Shown in pieces: positions 41,135 through 50,088 of a DNA stretch of 64,000 nt. Both the position numbers and the translations under genes were made by a program. The stretch covers positions 1 through 64,000 of the forward strand of contig CAVCUP010000001.1 of assembly GCA_963605405.1 (NCBI GenBank), written 5' to 3'. Numbering within the stretch: position 1 is the first letter of the stretch; each line of letters begins with the position of its first letter. The notes below the pieces were generated by a model. The model was given only the letters and a program-made list of their open reading frames with translations. It had not been told where the DNA came from and did not search any database. This stretch comes from Paratractidigestivibacter sp963605405. Lineage in GTDB: Bacteria > Actinomycetota > Coriobacteriia > Coriobacteriales > Atopobiaceae.

Positions 41135-41554
41135 TTAATCCAGCTCGAAGCAAAGTTCCTTGTAGCCGGGCCGATCGATTACCTTCGCGTGGACGCCGAC
41201 GGTCTCGCCGGCCATAAGCGCCTCGCGAATCGCAGGCGCCTTCTTCTTGGTCACGCCGAACACCACGTAGGTGTACTGCGCGCCCTCGTCGATCTCGACG
41301 GTGCCGTAGGCGTACTTGCCGACCTCCTTGAGGTAGGGCTTGTCGTTCTGCGGCCCCGGCAGGGTGAAGTCGAGGAGCTTGCCGCGGCCGGAGACCTCGA
41401 CCCAGTCGGTGGCGTGGTAGCCGCAGGCGTTGCAGGCCAGGTGCGGCGGGAACTCGACGACGCCGCACTCAGGGCACTTGCGGCCCCAATAAACGCCCTG
41501 CTCAAGCCCGGTATAGAACTTCTTGACCACGGGCTCCATCTGCTCAAGCTTCAT
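41135..41554 (-). CDS. Zn-ribbon/OB-fold protein (DUF35), thiolase partner
   Basis: 139 residues. Rubredoxin-like zinc ribbon with CPECG (about residue 29) and CNACG (about residue 44), then an OB-fold with GKLLDFTLPGPQNDKPY. DUF35 proteins bind a thiolase or HMG-CoA synthase partner and shuttle the acyl or CoA moiety. ATG at 41554 has AAAGGAG; seven in-frame upstream residues were excluded. It follows the thiolase by 37 bp. A 96-bp gap separates it from the ACP gene. Confidence 0.9.
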   Translation of the reverse strand: MKLEQMEPVVKKFYTGLEQGVYWGRKCPECGVVEFPPHLACNACGYHATDWVEVSGRGKLLDFTLPGPQNDKPYLKEVGKYAYGTVEIDEGAQYTYVVFGVTKKKAPAIREALMAGETVGVHAKVIDRPGYKELCFELD

Positions 41555-41591
41555 GTGATTCTCCTTTGGATGCAACGGGTGTCGCGCACGT

Positions 41592-42878
41592 CTAGCCGAC
41601 GGTGCGCAGGATCTGGCAGCGGACGTTCTGGGAGCCGCCGAAGCCGCGCAGGAACGAGGTCTGGGGGACCTTGGCCATCTGGGTCTCGCCGGCCTCGCCG
41701 CGCATCTGCTTGACGGCCTCGTAGATGTCGGCGATGCCGGAGGCGCCGTGCGCGTGGCCGAAGTTGCAGCGGCCGCCGTGCGGGTTGATGGGCTTATCGC
41801 CGTCGTAGGCGGTGCGGCCCTCGATCGCGTACTTCCATGCCTCGCCGCGCGGCAGGTAGCCGCACTCCTCGGCGGACACGATCTCGGACGCGAGGAAGAA
41901 GTCGTTGCACATAAAGAGGTCGATCTCGTCGGGAGAGACGCCCGTCAGCTCGTAGACCTGCTGGGCGGCGATGCTCGTGCCCCAGTGCTCGTTGTGGGCA
42001 AGGCCCGCCTCGACGGCCGAGGCGCCGGTGCCCAGGACCTCGATCGGCGTGTGCGGCACGCCCATGGCAAGGGCCTTCTCGGTCGGCATGACGACCATGG
42101 CCGCCGCGCCGTCGCACTTCTTCTCGAAGCCGGTCACGCGCAGGTACTGGGTGACCTTGGGGTTATAGAAGCTCTTGAGATACTCGTCGGCGTCGTCGAA
42201 GCCGTTGGCCGCGGCCTCCTCCTCGATGGTCTGCTCGAACCAACCGAGGGGGTTCTTTACGGCGCCGCGGCGCAGGGACTTGGTGAGGCCGTTCAGCGCA
42301 TCGTCGATCTTGTCCGCATCGATGCCGTAGGTCATCGAGTACTCGTTGATCCAGTTATCGAAACTGATGCCGAAGGCGCCGTCGAGCGGGCGGCCGTAGG
42401 CGCGGTCGTAGATCTTGTCGAGCGAGGGCAGCATGACGGAGAGCGGGAAGTTCTGGCGGATGTGGGAGGGCATGTGCTCCACCGGAAGCGTGCTCGCGAG
42501 GTCGACGGCACCGGAAAGGACGACGTCGTAGGAGCCGGAGGCCACGGCCATCACGGCCTGCTCAAGGGCGACGTAGCCCGTGCAGCAAGCCTCGGAGTGG
42601 TGGACGGACGCCTTGGAGCGCATGCCGAACCAGTCGGCGACCTGCATGTTGGGGGTGATGCAGTCGTTGATGAGGTAGGGGTTCGCGCTGCCGTGGTAGT
42701 AGAAGTCCACATCGCGCGGTTCGAGGCCCGCGTCCGCGATGGCCTCGAGGGCGGCGTAGCCGAACGCCTCGCCCTCGCCGATGCCCTGGGTCTCCGGGTG
42801 CTCCTCGAAGTCCTTGAACGGCGTGCAGCCCACGCCGACGATGGACACGCTTCGAGCGTTCTTGCCGAGCTTGACCAT
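41592..42878 (-). CDS. Thiolase-superfamily acyltransferase
   Basis: 428 residues. SCP2-type thiolase fold as in acetyl-CoA acetyltransferases paired with DUF35. The nucleophile Cys lies in HHSEACCTGYVALEQA, the second motif is MCNDFF, and the His motif is NPHGGRCNFGHAHGASG. Such enzymes cleave or form beta-ketoacyl thioesters; the context with Ptb and Buk favours thiolytic cleavage with energy conservation. First gene of the operon, with AAGGA 8 nt before the ATG. A TetR gene lies upstream in the same direction. Confidence 0.9.
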   Translation of the reverse strand: MVKLGKNARSVSIVGVGCTPFKDFEEHPETQGIGEGEAFGYAALEAIADAGLEPRDVDFYYHGSANPYLINDCITPNMQVADWFGMRSKASVHHSEACCTGYVALEQAVMAVASGSYDVVLSGAVDLASTLPVEHMPSHIRQNFPLSVMLPSLDKIYDRAYGRPLDGAFGISFDNWINEYSMTYGIDADKIDDALNGLTKSLRRGAVKNPLGWFEQTIEEEAAANGFDDADEYLKSFYNPKVTQYLRVTGFEKKCDGAAAMVVMPTEKALAMGVPHTPIEVLGTGASAVEAGLAHNEHWGTSIAAQQVYELTGVSPDEIDLFMCNDFFLASEIVSAEECGYLPRGEAWKYAIEGRTAYDGDKPINPHGGRCNFGHAHGASGIADIYEAVKQMRGEAGETQMAKVPQTSFLRGFGGSQNVRCQILRTVG

Positions 42879-42987
42879 AGTTCACATCCTTATCCGTAGA
42901 AGGGGCGTGCTTTCCATGGCTTGGATGCTATTTGGGATGGGCTCCGTCGAGAAGAACAGGCGCGCGGCCTATGTTTCAAGACGTGGG

Positions 42988-43004
42988 ACAACTCAGCTTG
43001 TTGT
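42988..43004. promoter_or_regulatory. Possible operator before the thiolase operon
   Basis: ACAAC and GTTGT form a short 5-bp inverted repeat with a 7-bp spacer, in the 212 bp between the TetR gene and the thiolase gene. Too short to be convincing alone. Confidence 0.25.
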
Positions 43005-43030
43005 GTTTCTTTTCGCAGGTAGATAGGCAC

Positions 43031-43064
43031 AAAAAGAGCGGTGGACAGCTTGCCGCCCACCGCT
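43031..43064 (-). terminator. Terminator of the TetR gene
   Basis: AGCGGTGG and CCACCGCT pair around a GC-rich loop, followed on the minus strand by CTTTTTG. It isolates the TetR gene from the thiolase operon. Confidence 0.8.
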
Positions 43065-43090
43065 TTGAACCTACCGTTTGCCGCCTGCGG

Positions 43091-43708
43091 TCACACGCCG
43101 AAAGGCGAGCCCGGGCTCGTGCGCGCATGCTCGCCGTCAAGAAAGAAAGGCGCGTAAAAGAGTCGGTTGAGGACAGCCGCCACTTGCTCGGGCGCCACGT
43201 CCGCGCGCTCCTCGAGCCAGTACTGGATCACGTTGTTGTGGCCCGCGAGCGCGAAGGCCAGGTAGAAATCGCGGTAGTCGGCAGGACCCGGCACGTCCGC
43301 CAACCGGTCGCGGAAGTGGTCATGCATGAGGATCGTGGCCTTGTGCACGAACTGCGGGTCGCCGTGGGGGCCGTTCAAGGCCACGATCTTGTCCCGACGC
43401 TCGAACAGGAGCTCCATGCGCCGGATCATCGTGGGCGTGGGGTCGAGCTCGGATTGCCCGAAGCGGGCCTTGAGCGCATAGGAGTTGATGTCGTGCATGT
43501 TGGCGAGAAGATCCGTCTCGAAGGCCTTGACGACGGCGTCGACGGAGTCGAAGTGCCGATAGAACGTCGAGCGCGAGATGCCCGCCGCGCGCACGACGTC
43601 GCCCACGCCGATCTTGGGGATGTCGGTCGTCTCCATGAGCGAGAAGACCGCGTCCTCGATACGCTCGTCCACGGAATCGCGCCTCTTGTCGCGTCCCCAT
43701 GCCGTCAT
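43091..43708 (-). CDS. TetR-family transcriptional regulator
   Basis: 205 residues. N-terminal helix-turn-helix VGDVVRAAGISRSTFYRHFDS at about residues 38-58, then an all-helical ligand-binding domain of the TetR_C type. It is divergent from the PucR-type gene across 90 bp and lies directly upstream of the thiolase operon, separated by a terminator. It probably controls one or both neighbours in response to an acyl or aromatic ligand; the ligand cannot be told from sequence. Confidence 0.9.
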   Translation of the reverse strand: MTAWGRDKRRDSVDERIEDAVFSLMETTDIPKIGVGDVVRAAGISRSTFYRHFDSVDAVVKAFETDLLANMHDINSYALKARFGQSELDPTPTMIRRMELLFERRDKIVALNGPHGDPQFVHKATILMHDHFRDRLADVPGPADYRDFYLAFALAGHNNVIQYWLEERADVAPEQVAAVLNRLFYAPFFLDGEHARTSPGSPFGV

Positions 43709-43798
43709 AACGCATCAACCCTTTCGCTTTCGTTTACCATGTTCGCGGCCGAGGCGACGCCGAGCGGCCGCCGAGCACAACGCGGAGAGGAGCCCCTT

Positions 43799-45112
43799 AT
43801 GGACGCGAGCGAGACCACTATCGAGCAGGCGAGAGGCGCGCTCGTTGAGGCGCTTCTCGCCGACCGGGGGCTCGTGCACCTCACCGAGGCCGCCGCCGAG
43901 GTGCTCGGCAACCCGGTGCTGGTCGTCGACCCCACCTACCACAACATGGCACGCGGGGGCTTCGCTTTCGAGGACTCCGACGACTCGGAGTTCGCGCGGA
44001 TAACGCGCGCTGAGCAGGCAAGCGGCGACGTCTTGCTCCCCGAGGGCGTGCGCTACATCCTCGACGAGGGGATCGACGAGGAGCTCGCCCGTGCCAACGG
44101 CCCCGTGGTGCGCATGAACGCGATCTACGGGCTCAACACGATGACCTCCACGGTCATGGTGCACGGTACCTGCCTCGGCCGCGCCATGATGGTCGAGCGC
44201 GACCGCCCCTTCTCCGATGCGGACGCCGAGCTCTTCTCCCTCTTTGTGCGCCTTGCCTCGCAGGAGCTCCAGAAGGCGGGTTTCCTCACCCTGGGCGGGT
44301 CCCAGCAGGGGCCGTATTTCCTTGGGCGCCTGCTCGATGACGAGCACCCGAACCCCATGTCGTGCGCGCGACGCATGCAGCTCGTGGGCTTCTCTCCCTT
44401 GCCCGACCTCTTCGCGGTCTGCGTGCGCAGGGGCACAGGCGCGCTCGATGCCCGCTCGGCCGAGAGCATCCGCGGCCAGCTCCAGGGGCTTTTGCACCAC
44501 AGCCTGGCCACGCTCTACGAGGGCGAGCTCGTGGCGCTCGTGAGCCGCGCTGACGCGCCGCGGCTTCCGGAATGCGACGAGACGACGCTCGCGCGCGTGG
44601 CGCTGGCCAACGGCCTGGTGGTGGGCGTGAGCAACGAGTTTCGCGAGGTCACCGACATCCGCGCGCATCTCGCGCAGGCGCGCGCCGCCGTCCGCTACGG
44701 CTCCACCTACACAAAGATCCTCGACGACACGCACGTCTACCGATACTGCGAGTACACCTACATGGAGATGCTCGACATCGCGAACGACCACATCAACCTG
44801 ATGAACTACGTCCACCCCGCGATCTGGGGCCTGTGGGAGCATGACCAGGCGCACGACTCCGAGCTCGTCGAGACGCTCTTCGCCTTCATGCAGAACGGCT
44901 GCAACACGGCCAAGACCGCGAGCCTGCTCTCGCTCCACAAGAACACCCTCCTTTACCGGCTGAACCGCATCAAAGACGTGACGAACAACGACCTCGGGTC
45001 CGGCGAGGACCTCTTTTTGTTCCATCTCTCCATAAGAACGCTGATCTACCTGGGCATATTCGAGCCGAGGACCAAGCCGCGCACAAACCAGGACCTGCAC
45101 AACCCGAGGTAA
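43799..45112 (+). CDS. PucR/CdaR-type transcriptional regulator (first)
   Basis: 437 residues. The N-terminal part looks like a GAF-type sensory domain (VLVVDPTYHNMARGGF). The C-terminus has the PucR helix-turn-helix: LFAFMQNGCNTAKTASLLSL followed by HKNTLLYRLNRIKDV. Start ATG at 43799 with GGAGAGGAG; the frame is open far upstream but antisense to the TetR gene. It is divergent from TetR and convergent with the flavodoxin-like gene. Together with the second PucR protein at 53285 it brackets the flavoprotein genes. Confidence 0.88.
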   Translation: MDASETTIEQARGALVEALLADRGLVHLTEAAAEVLGNPVLVVDPTYHNMARGGFAFEDSDDSEFARITRAEQASGDVLLPEGVRYILDEGIDEELARANGPVVRMNAIYGLNTMTSTVMVHGTCLGRAMMVERDRPFSDADAELFSLFVRLASQELQKAGFLTLGGSQQGPYFLGRLLDDEHPNPMSCARRMQLVGFSPLPDLFAVCVRRGTGALDARSAESIRGQLQGLLHHSLATLYEGELVALVSRADAPRLPECDETTLARVALANGLVVGVSNEFREVTDIRAHLAQARAAVRYGSTYTKILDDTHVYRYCEYTYMEMLDIANDHINLMNYVHPAIWGLWEHDQAHDSELVETLFAFMQNGCNTAKTASLLSLHKNTLLYRLNRIKDVTNNDLGSGEDLFLFHLSIRTLIYLGIFEPRTKPRTNQDLHNPR

Positions 45113-45312
45113 GAAGCGCCGGCGCCGAACGCGAGCCGTGGACGACAGGCATGGGCCGCGGTCGCCCGCCTTCGGGACTCGGCGCGTTTGCCTTGGTGCT
45201 CAAACAGTCCTCTTCGCACGGACGAGGCATTAAGTCTCGTCCGGCTTATGCGGAAACTGCGCCCAAGACAAGCGCGCCGGCCCCGAAGGCTCCCGTCGCT
45301 GAGGAAGAGGGC
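45113..45312. other. Convergent intergenic gap
   Basis: No gene. GGACGAG and CTCGTCC (about 45220-45241) form a small hairpin that may act as a terminator, without a U run. Confidence 0.4.
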
Positions 45313-46305
45313 CTAGCCGCGCTTGATCTCCAGCGTCGGGAACTGCATCTTGGCGTACTTCTCCATGAGGGGCTTGACCTCGTCGAGATGCGCGAAGAAC
45401 TCGTCGCGGGTCTTGTTGATCTCGTTCAGGTGCTCGGCGCGGGCCTTGTCGTCGTTGCGGTCGCGCACGAGGCCGTTCTCCGCGATTTTGAGCTTGGGGC
45501 GACTGGTCTTCTCGTCGGTCTCGATGTCGCCGCCGGCGCCGCAGACCGCGCACTCCCACGGGAACTCGATGCCGTCCCAGTGCTTATCGCCGGGGTAGAC
45601 GAGCGAGCTGTGGCAGTTCGGGCAGACGCCGTCATCGGGGTCGCCGAGCCAGCCGCGCTCCTCGAGCGGGGTCAGGATGGCGCGCACGATGTTCTCGCCC
45701 ATCTTGCGGGCGCGGCCGAGCTGGTCGCCCCACTCGACGTCGGGACCCCACACGAGGGCGTTGCCGGGGCGGCCGTCGCGCTGGGCCATGTAGCGGTCGA
45801 CGACTTGGATGGACATGGTGAACATGGTGGCCTGCAGGCTCTCGAGCGCGAGGGACTGCCAGTCATGCATGGAGCCGCCGACGCTGATCAGGCCCGCGAC
45901 CGTGTGCGGGTTCTCCTTGACGGCGCCGATGGCGAGCAGAAACGAGAGCTCATAGGCGAGGAAGCGCTGGGCCAGGCGGGTGTAGACCGAGCTCGGGGTG
46001 AGGTCATAGGTCGGCACCGCGAAGATGATGCCCTGGCAGGTCTGCATCTCGGAGATGATGGCGTCGGCGTCGTCCTTCTTCCTGAGCACGCAGCCGTGGT
46101 ACTCCTTCTGCAGGCCGGCGCTCATCTTGCCCATCTGCATGGTGCAGCCCTCGCAGCCGGTACAGGGCAGGATGTTGTAATCGAAGAGGTTGATGAGCTC
46201 GACCTCGCCGCCGGCTTCCTGGACGGCGCAGAGCGCCTCCTTGGCGAGCATCTCTCCGTTACCCCCATGCCTACCTGCGCAAACAGCCATAACCTTAAAC
46301 GACAT
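45313..46305 (-). CDS. Flavodoxin-family NAD(P)H-dependent oxidoreductase with C-terminal zinc ribbons
   Basis: 330 residues. The N-terminal FMN_red-type domain has CAGRHGGNGEMLAKEAL (phosphate loop), the cysteine-rich PCTGCEGC segment at about residues 49-56 and VPTYDLTPSS (flavin contact). The C-terminal third adds VCPNCHSS and CAVCGAGG, a two-knuckle zinc ribbon also found in the paralogue at 51823. It probably transfers electrons within the reductase system. It has its own promoter region behind a terminator at 46454-46503; TACTAT on the minus strand at 46369-46364 is a possible -10. ATG has GAGAGGAG 5 nt upstream. Confidence 0.85.
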   Translation of the reverse strand: MSFKVMAVCAGRHGGNGEMLAKEALCAVQEAGGEVELINLFDYNILPCTGCEGCTMQMGKMSAGLQKEYHGCVLRKKDDADAIISEMQTCQGIIFAVPTYDLTPSSVYTRLAQRFLAYELSFLLAIGAVKENPHTVAGLISVGGSMHDWQSLALESLQATMFTMSIQVVDRYMAQRDGRPGNALVWGPDVEWGDQLGRARKMGENIVRAILTPLEERGWLGDPDDGVCPNCHSSLVYPGDKHWDGIEFPWECAVCGAGGDIETDEKTSRPKLKIAENGLVRDRNDDKARAEHLNEINKTRDEFFAHLDEVKPLMEKYAKMQFPTLEIKRG

Positions 46306-46453
46306 TATCGCTCCTCTCCAGAGCACAATCGGGCACGGGCCCCCGCCCGCGCATTCTGGGGAGATAGTACGCAGGCACGCTTTAAGGTTCACCGTCTGTG
46401 CGGACGAGCATCGGCGAAATGAGCGCGAAACAGTCGTGTGGATGCCCAAAGCG

Positions 46454-46503
46454 AAGGCCCCTCGCGACTCCCGGCATGGCGGGCGGGATTCGCGAGGGGC
46501 CTT
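46454..46503. terminator. Long perfect hairpin terminator
   Basis: AAGGCCCCTCGCG and CGCGAGGGGCCTT pair perfectly over 13 bp. On the minus strand the tail reads CGCTTTG. Confidence 0.7.
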
Positions 46504-46670
46504 ACGTTGGCAATAAGTATGCGATTCAAACATGCAGCGGGCATTGTTCACGGGACCAGAGTCCGACGCGGTTTAAGCGCCGCGCATTGGCCGCGAAGAC
46601 AAACCCGGCAAGGGGGCGCGTAAAACCAAAGCCGCGGGGGCAGCAGCGGGCACAGACCACGACCGGTCAC

Positions 46671-46716
46671 AAAGAAGGCCGGCCGCCGGCCCCGGACCAG
46701 GGGCAAGCGGCCGGCC
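46671..46716 (-). terminator. Terminator of the electron-transfer operon
   Basis: GGCCGGCCGC and GCGGCCGGCC pair perfectly around a GC-rich loop, followed by TTCTTTG on the minus strand, 30 bp after the NuoF-like stop. Confidence 0.8.
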
Positions 46717-46745
46717 ATCAAAACGTCGGTCGTTCTCGCCCCTTG

Positions 46746-47819
46746 CTACTTGCGCTTGAAGGGGATCGGCTTCGGCGGGCACTTGGGCTTGACGGCGCCG
46801 GCAGTGACGATGGCGCCGTGCTCGCAGGCCTGCAGACAGGCACCGCACTGGGTGCAGGCCTTCTGGTCGATCACATGGATGAAGCGCGGCCGGCCGAGGA
46901 TGGCGTCCTCCTCGCAGGAGTCGACGCAGGCGTTGCAGGCCTGGCACCTCGACGCAAGGATATGGACGGTGAGGAACGCCTTGCACTCCCCCGCCGGACA
47001 GGTCTTCTTGCCGATGTGAGCCGCGATCTCGGCCTCATAGAGGTCGAGGAAGGCGAGCACGGTGCGGGCCATGGCGCGGCCCATCTCGCAAAGCGACTCG
47101 GTGGACATCACGGGACATAGGTCGCGAAGAAGCGCCAGGTCGGAGGGCCTGCCCTTCTTGCGGCAGATGTCGGCGACGATGGTCGCGACCTGGTGGGAGC
47201 CCTCGTGGCCGAAGACGCAGCGGCCGCAGGTCTCGCGACGGTAGAGCCGGCAGATCTCGTTCAGCGCGTTGGCCATGCAGCTCTTTGCGGTGTAGACGCG
47301 CACGTAATCGCTGGCGAGGGCGACCTCGGCGGAGGCGTCGTCGGCCTTGGTGAGCGTGCCCGCGGGGTAACCCACGTAGACGGCCTTGGCGTCCTCGCAG
47401 CCGGCGGCATCCACGAGCGCACCCACGGTCGTTGCCTCGTCGAGCTCGACGGGAGCCTCGGCGCCCTCGAGCCAGACCCAGCGCTTGCCCTCGGCGGCGA
47501 GGAGCTCGGCGCCGGAGACGCAGGTCTCCTCGCCCTCGCCGTCGACGTGGCTCGGGATGGGCTTCTCGCCGACGAGGGTGCGGGCGGCGGCGGAACCGTT
47601 GGAGTAAACGAAGCCCAGCTCAGGGTCGCACTCGACGACGCGGACAGCGTTTCCCAGGACGCAGGCGAGCTCGCCTGCGACGGGATCGCCGGCAGGAACG
47701 AGGGCGGCCTCGGCGCCAAGGGACTTGATCTTCTCGGCCGCGGCGGCGACGTCCTTCTTGAGAAGCCAGAGTGCGACGGGAGCCTGCTTGTGCACAGGCA
47801 AGAAGTTGACGATGATCAT
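46746..47819 (-). CDS. NuoF-like iron-sulfur protein with two ferredoxin clusters
   Basis: 357 residues. The middle resembles the SLBB and iron-sulfur end of the 51-kDa NADH dehydrogenase subunit (YRRETCGRCVFGHEGSHQ), but the third Cys of the usual CxxCxxC is Gly. I see no FMN/NADH glycine motif, so direct NADH oxidation here is doubtful. The C-terminus carries two 4Fe-4S motifs, CQACNACVDSC and CTQCGACLQAC. Starts 17 bp after the next larger subunit, so the two likely form a complex that feeds low-potential electrons to the flavoprotein reductase. Confidence 0.8.
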   Translation of the reverse strand: MIIVNFLPVHKQAPVALWLLKKDVAAAAEKIKSLGAEAALVPAGDPVAGELACVLGNAVRVVECDPELGFVYSNGSAAARTLVGEKPIPSHVDGEGEETCVSGAELLAAEGKRWVWLEGAEAPVELDEATTVGALVDAAGCEDAKAVYVGYPAGTLTKADDASAEVALASDYVRVYTAKSCMANALNEICRLYRRETCGRCVFGHEGSHQVATIVADICRKKGRPSDLALLRDLCPVMSTESLCEMGRAMARTVLAFLDLYEAEIAAHIGKKTCPAGECKAFLTVHILASRCQACNACVDSCEEDAILGRPRFIHVIDQKACTQCGACLQACEHGAIVTAGAVKPKCPPKPIPFKRK

Positions 47820-47835
47820 TGTTCTGCGCTCCTTC

Positions 47836-49962
47836 CTAGTACTCGTTCCACAGACGCGGGGTGCTCAGCGTGAGGCGCAGGTCGCACTGCAGGCAGCGGC
47901 TCGCCTCGCAGGTGGCCTCCTCCTCGGTGAACGGGCACTCGAAGGGCTCGAAATTGTCGGAGCGCTCCTCCACGGTCCCGATGTGGGGCAAGACGGCCTC
48001 GCCATAGAATCCATCGGGGACCCTTCCGATGCGCTGGCAAGGCTCCTCGGGCTCGGTGAGCACAGCGGAGATATCGCCGTCGCCTCCCAGGTAGCGGTCG
48101 ATGGAGACCGCTGCATTGCGGCCCTGCTCAATAGCGGCGATAACGGACTTGGTGCCCGTGACGCAGTCGCCCGCGGCCCAGACGCCCTCGGCGCTCGTGC
48201 GGCACTCGGCGTCGGCGATCACGAACGGGCCGTGGGTGCACTCGAGGCCCATGTCGAGAGTGCCCTCCGGCTTTTGCCCGACGGCAAAGATGACCTGGTC
48301 GCAAGGGATAGAGAGCTGCCCGCCCTTGACGAGCTCGGTCACGGCCTTGTGGTTCTCGTCGAAGTAGAAACGCGCGACCTTGTGCAGGTTCATGCAGGCC
48401 ACGTTGTGGTCGCCGTCCTCGCCCACGGAGACGAACGAGTAGGCGTCGTGGAGAATGATGCCCTCCTCGTCGCCCTCCATACGCTCCTCCGGGGTGCAAG
48501 GCATCTTGATGAGGCCCTCGAGGCATGCCACGTGGACCTCCGCCGCGCCCAGGCGCACGGCGGTGCGGGCCACGTCATAGGCTACGTTGCCGCCGCCGAG
48601 CACGACGATGCGCTGCCCGTCGAGGCGCTTGGCCTCGCCCTTGCGGGCGGCCTTGAGGAAGTCGGTGTAGCGGGAGACGCCCTTGAAGTCGTGGCCCGGG
48701 ATGGGCAGGACGGTGCCGTCGTGGGTGCCGACGGTGACGAGCACGGCGTCGTAGCCCTTGTCGAGAAGCCCCTTGGGGTCCTTCACGCGCTGGTTGACCA
48801 TAAGCTTGATGCGCGGGTAGTCGTCCGAGCCCTGCGCGACCTCGAGGATCGTGGCGACCTCGCGGTCGACGACCTCATCGGGAAGGCGATAGGCCGGGAT
48901 GCCGTAGCGCATCTGCCCGCCGACCTTCTCGTTGGCCTCGTAGACGTCGACCCTGTGGCCCTTCTCCGCGCAGTAGAGCGCGGCGGTGAGGCCCGCGGGG
49001 CCGGCGCCGACGACAGCGACCTTCTTGCCGGTGAGCGGCTCGTGGCGGACGTTGGCCTTCCAGGAGCCCTCGTCGCGGACGGCGGCGGCGCGCTTCAGGC
49101 GGCAGACGGAGAGCGGCGTGCCGTTGAGGTCGTTGCGCTTGCAGGCGCTCTGGCAGCTGTGGACGCAGATGTTGCCCAGGCTCTCGGGGAACGGGACCTT
49201 CTCGCGGACGACCGCCGCGGCCTCGGTGTAGCGCCTCTCCTTAATGAGGCGCAGGTAGCGTGGGATGTCCACGTGCGCAGGGCAGCCCGCGCGACAGGGC
49301 ACGACGTTGTCGGCGTAGGACTTGGCCTCGTCGAACATGTTGAGCGTGTCGACGATGGAGCCCGTCGGGCAGACCTCGATGCATGCCCCGCAGAAGCGAC
49401 AGCCCGCCTGCTGCAAAGAGACGCCGCCGTCGGTGCCGATGCGGATGCCCTCCTCGGTGTGCTGGTAGTCGAGGACGCCCGCGCCGCGCAGCTCGCGGCA
49501 GGCGCGCACGCAGCGGCCGCAGCGGATGCAGCGGGTGAACATGTGGGTGATCAGCGGGTTCTTCTCGTCTGTCGGCACCGGGCGGCTCTTCACGCGCCAG
49601 CGGGTCGGCGAGACGCCCATGTACTGGTACATGGACTGCAGCTCGCACTTGCCGTACTTGGGGCAGCCCGTGCAGTCGGTCGGGTGCGTGGCGAGGATGA
49701 GCTCCATGGCGAGCTTGCGCACGCGCTCGGCGGCCTCGCCCGCGGTGTTCACGACCATGCCCTCGCGGACCTTGGTCTTACAGGCGCAGACCGGGGCGTC
49801 CCGCCCCTCGACCTCGACCATGCACAGGCGGCACCCGCCCACGGCCTCGAGGTCGGGATGCTTGCACAGGTGCGGGATGTAGATGCCGGCGTCAAGGGAG
49901 ACCTCGAGGAGGTTTGTGCCCTCCGCGACCTCGACCTCGTTGCCGTTGATGGTGATCTTCAT
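47836..49962 (-). CDS. Multidomain FAD/NAD(P) oxidoreductase with 2Fe-2S and 4Fe-4S domains (NuoG N-terminus plus GltD/NfnB-like)
   Basis: 708 residues. Order: 2Fe-2S ferredoxin domain (IPHLCKHPDLEAVGGCRLC, CACKT), NuoG-type His-Cys cluster (HPTDCTGCPKYGKC), two 4Fe-4S motifs (CIRCGRCVRAC, CRFCGACIEVC), a GltD-type N-terminal iron-sulfur region (CRAGCPAHVDIP, CVHSCQSACKR), then FAD (VVGAGPAG) and NAD(P) (LGGGNVAYDVA) Rossmann folds. It would oxidise NAD(P)H and distribute electrons to the iron-sulfur partner. ATG at 49962 with GAGGGG. Domain content is that seen in bifurcating or NADH-ferredoxin type enzymes; bifurcation itself is not proven. Confidence 0.88.
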   Translation of the reverse strand: MKITINGNEVEVAEGTNLLEVSLDAGIYIPHLCKHPDLEAVGGCRLCMVEVEGRDAPVCACKTKVREGMVVNTAGEAAERVRKLAMELILATHPTDCTGCPKYGKCELQSMYQYMGVSPTRWRVKSRPVPTDEKNPLITHMFTRCIRCGRCVRACRELRGAGVLDYQHTEEGIRIGTDGGVSLQQAGCRFCGACIEVCPTGSIVDTLNMFDEAKSYADNVVPCRAGCPAHVDIPRYLRLIKERRYTEAAAVVREKVPFPESLGNICVHSCQSACKRNDLNGTPLSVCRLKRAAAVRDEGSWKANVRHEPLTGKKVAVVGAGPAGLTAALYCAEKGHRVDVYEANEKVGGQMRYGIPAYRLPDEVVDREVATILEVAQGSDDYPRIKLMVNQRVKDPKGLLDKGYDAVLVTVGTHDGTVLPIPGHDFKGVSRYTDFLKAARKGEAKRLDGQRIVVLGGGNVAYDVARTAVRLGAAEVHVACLEGLIKMPCTPEERMEGDEEGIILHDAYSFVSVGEDGDHNVACMNLHKVARFYFDENHKAVTELVKGGQLSIPCDQVIFAVGQKPEGTLDMGLECTHGPFVIADAECRTSAEGVWAAGDCVTGTKSVIAAIEQGRNAAVSIDRYLGGDGDISAVLTEPEEPCQRIGRVPDGFYGEAVLPHIGTVEERSDNFEPFECPFTEEEATCEASRCLQCDLRLTLSTPRLWNEY

Positions 49963-50088
49963 GCGTTTCCCCTCGAAACGTCGATGCACGCCCAAGAGGC
50001 GCCCGGGAGCCCCCAGCCCCAAGCGCCTCTTCGCGTGCAAAGCCAACCGGGCGCGGCGCGCGACCGTGCCCGGACGTTCAGCTAGGTC

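Larger units (their letters stand above)
46306..46745. other. Gene-free stretch with two terminators
   Basis: No gene. Holds the terminators at 46454-46503 and 46671-46716 and a possible promoter for the flavodoxin-like gene. TGAACC/TACTAT spacing is acceptable, but the -35 is weak. Confidence 0.5.

Noticed and set aside
45200..45560. Arg-rich minus-strand frame beyond the flavodoxin-like gene end
   Set aside because: Out of frame with the real protein and without a start site; a codon-bias artefact.
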